DNA of 6,729 nt from Trebonia sp. (lineage in GTDB: Bacteria > Actinomycetota > Actinomycetes > Streptosporangiales > Streptosporangiaceae). Location: assembly GCA_030038035.1 (NCBI GenBank), contig JASHPP010000346.1, positions 1-6,729 on the forward strand, read 5' to 3'. Position numbers and translations under genes: made by a program. The notes beneath the pieces were generated by a model. It made no database searches. It saw only the letters and a list, made by a program, of their open reading frames with translations, and was not told where the DNA came from. This document shows, one piece after another, positions 5,667 to 6,729 of this stretch (positions are counted from its first letter, which is position 1; each line of letters begins with the position of its first letter).

Positions 5667-6419
5667 ATGGGCGAGTACCGCATCGACGAGCTGGCACGGC
5701 TGGCGGCCACGACCGTGCGCAATGTCCGCGTCTACCAGGATCGCGGGCTGCTTGCCCCGCCCCGCAGGGACGGGCGCGTAGGCATCTACACGGACGCGCA
5801 CCTGGCCCGGCTGCGGCTCATCGGCCAGCTGCTCCGGCGCGGCTACACGTTCGCCAACATCGGCGAGATGCTGGCCGTCTGGGAACGCGGCGGCGACCTC
5901 GCCGAGATCCTCGACCTCGAGTCGGCCGTCGGGCACCCGTGGTCCGACGAGATCGCTGGCCACGTAACCGCCGCGCAGCTGCGCGAGGCTTTCGGCGCGC
6001 AGGACACCGCGCAGAACCGGGCCAGGGCCGTGGCTCTCGGCATCCTGGAGCCGGACGGCGGGCGCTACCGGGTGCCCAGCCCCAGGCTGCTGAGCGCGGG
6101 CGCGGAGATGGTGACGGCAGGCATGACGCTGCCCGCCGTGCTCGACCTGGCCGAACGGCTGCGCGTGCACGTGGACGCGGTCGCGCGCGACATGGCCGCC
6201 ACGGTGGCGGCCCACGTGGTCGCCGCCCACCTGGAGGACGGCACAGGCGAGGACATCGCCGCGGCGGCGGCCATCGTCAGGCGGCTGCGGCCGCTGGCCC
6301 AGATCGTCGTGGACGCCATGCTCGCCCAGGCCATGTCCGAGCACGTCCAGGAAGCCCTGGGCGAGCACGTGGCGCAGGTGCTCGGCCAGCGGGGGCGCAC
6401 CGAGCCGCCCGGCGGGTGA
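5667..6419 (+). CDS. MerR-family transcriptional regulator
   Basis: 250 residues. The N-terminal winged helix-turn-helix reads Y-R-I-D-E-L-A-R-L-A (4-13) and T-T-V-R-N-V-R-V-Y-Q-D-R-G-L-L (15-29). The wing (R-R-D-G-R, 33-37) and second helical pair L-R-L-I-G-Q-L-L-R-R-G-Y (49-60) follow, as in MerR proteins. The rest (about 75-235) is a helical effector or dimerisation region with no Cys cluster, so a metal sensor is unlikely and an organic ligand more likely. ATG 5667 is preferred because the MerR domain begins at once and GGGAG lies just upstream, although its 3-base spacing is short. An in-frame ATG at 5610 would add 19 residues but lies inside the palindrome and downstream of no promoter. 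Divergent from the SDR-monooxygenase operon, which it probably controls together with itself. Its stop is 3 bases from the stop of the convergent right-hand gene. Confidence 0.9.
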   Translation: MGEYRIDELARLAATTVRNVRVYQDRGLLAPPRRDGRVGIYTDAHLARLRLIGQLLRRGYTFANIGEMLAVWERGGDLAEILDLESAVGHPWSDEIAGHVTAAQLREAFGAQDTAQNRARAVALGILEPDGGRYRVPSPRLLSAGAEMVTAGMTLPAVLDLAERLRVHVDAVARDMAATVAAHVVAAHLEDGTGEDIAAAAAIVRRLRPLAQIVVDAMLAQAMSEHVQEALGEHVAQVLGQRGRTEPPGG

Positions 6420-6422
6420 CGG

Positions 6423-6729
6423 TCAGCCGGCGCCGCCCGCGGGGGAGGGGTGGCGCTCACGGTGCGCCGTCCCGGTCGGGTGGCCGCTGCTGCTGCCCCG
6501 CACCCACAGGAAGACGGCGAGGACGACGAGGACGAAGCCGACCGCGGCGGCTGTGATCGGCACGGTCACTCCCCAGGTGGTGATCGTGGCGCTGCCGCTG
6601 TTCGCGTCGTTCACCGCCGCCGACAGGCTGGCCGGGCTGGCGTGGTAGGTGTACGCCAGGACTGGGAACACCGGGATGATCGTGCCGTCTGGCAGGGCTA
6701 TGCCGCCGGTCACGGTCTCGTTGTTGGCG
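6423..6729 (-). CDS. C-terminal part of a DUF3068 (PorA-like) family membrane protein
   Basis: The frame is open to the right edge, so only about the last 100 residues are seen; the GTG at 6713 is internal, since the preceding codons (A-N-N-E-T) continue the protein. The visible part starts with an extracytoplasmic-looking segment (T-V-T-G-G-I-A-L-P-D-G-T, then F-P-V-L-A-Y-T-Y). An Ala/Asn-rich stretch with S-L-S-A-A-V-N-D-A follows. One transmembrane helix comes next (V-P-I-T-A-A-A-V-G-F-V-L-V-V-L-A-V-F-L-W), then a short charged tail. This order (beta-rich domain, L-A-Y-T, S-A-A-V-x-D-A, single C-terminal membrane helix) resembles actinobacterial DUF3068 proteins, which have one helix at each end. 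No biochemical role can be assigned. Family recognition is from memory of the pattern. It is convergent with the MerR gene and probably belongs to an unrelated unit. Confidence 0.65.
   Translation of the reverse strand, partial: ANNETVTGGIALPDGTIIPVFPVLAYTYHASPASLSAAVNDANSGSATITTWGVTVPITAAAVGFVLVVLAVFLWVRGSSSGHPTGTAHRERHPSPAGGAG

Noticed and set aside
5552..5722. Upstream extension of the SDR gene to an ATG at 5722
   Set aside because: It would run through the divergent promoter and into the MerR coding region; the added residues have no SDR character, and GTG 5551 has a good ribosome-binding site.
6400..6450. Bidirectional terminator between the MerR gene and the right-hand gene
   Set aside because: GC-rich inverted bits such as CCGCC-C-GGCGG have a one-base loop and no T tract, and only 3 bases separate the two stops.
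4991..6556. Long plus-strand open frame (521 codons) crossing the SDR start, the intergenic operator and the MerR gene
   Set aside because: Its translation is Arg/Gly/Ala-rich low complexity and it conflicts with two well-supported genes and their promoter region.

Overview
The window looks like chromosomal DNA from a high-GC actinomycete (Actinomycetota). Most coding stretches are strongly GC-biased at the third codon position, GTG starts are used, genes are tightly packed with overlapping ends, and the right edge carries the C-terminus of what looks like an actinobacterial DUF3068-type membrane protein. No RNA genes, insertion sequences, CRISPR arrays or phage genes were seen. The genus cannot be assigned from the sequence alone.

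The layout has two divergent pairs of transcription units. On the left (1-1136, minus strand) is a ketoacyl synthase III/OleA-like thiolase-fold enzyme with an intact Cys-His-Asn set. Its 3' end overlaps the first 14 codons of another minus-strand gene that leaves the window. About 100-240 bases of AT-richer promoter DNA separate it from a divergent plus-strand pair: an alpha/beta-fold hydrolase (to 2147) and, 20 bases later, an extended SDR of the NAD-dependent epimerase / 3beta-HSD / OleD type (2168-3250). The SDR's 3' end overlaps by 52 bases the 3' end of a convergent minus-strand operon. That operon holds a classical SDR dehydrogenase (4685-5551) followed, with an 8-base overlap, by a type I Baeyer-Villiger-like flavin monooxygenase (3199-4692). 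A MerR-family regulator (5667-6419) is divergent from this operon, with a compact cluster of CAATG/CATTG dyads and facing promoter elements between them. The DUF3068-like fragment (6423 to the right edge) is convergent with the regulator.

Functional reading (inference): thiolase-like condensing enzyme + hydrolase + extended SDR resembles the ole (olefin) and nlt (nocardiolactone) families that join two fatty acyl chains head to head. The adenylate-forming OleC/NltC enzyme is not in the window and would have to lie beyond the left edge. The SDR + Baeyer-Villiger pair is a familiar module for oxidising a secondary alcohol to a ketone and then to an ester or lactone, here probably under MerR control. 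Whether the two modules share a substrate is unknown. The arrangement is nevertheless compatible with a lipid-tailoring system in which a long-chain ketone or hydroxy-acid intermediate is diverted by the monooxygenase.

The points most worth checking are the missing conventional start codon of the hydrolase and the absence of its canonical catalytic His, the predicted second condensing enzyme at the left edge, the repeat-rich MerR operator, and a TGTTAC hexamer seen only in the two divergent promoter regions.
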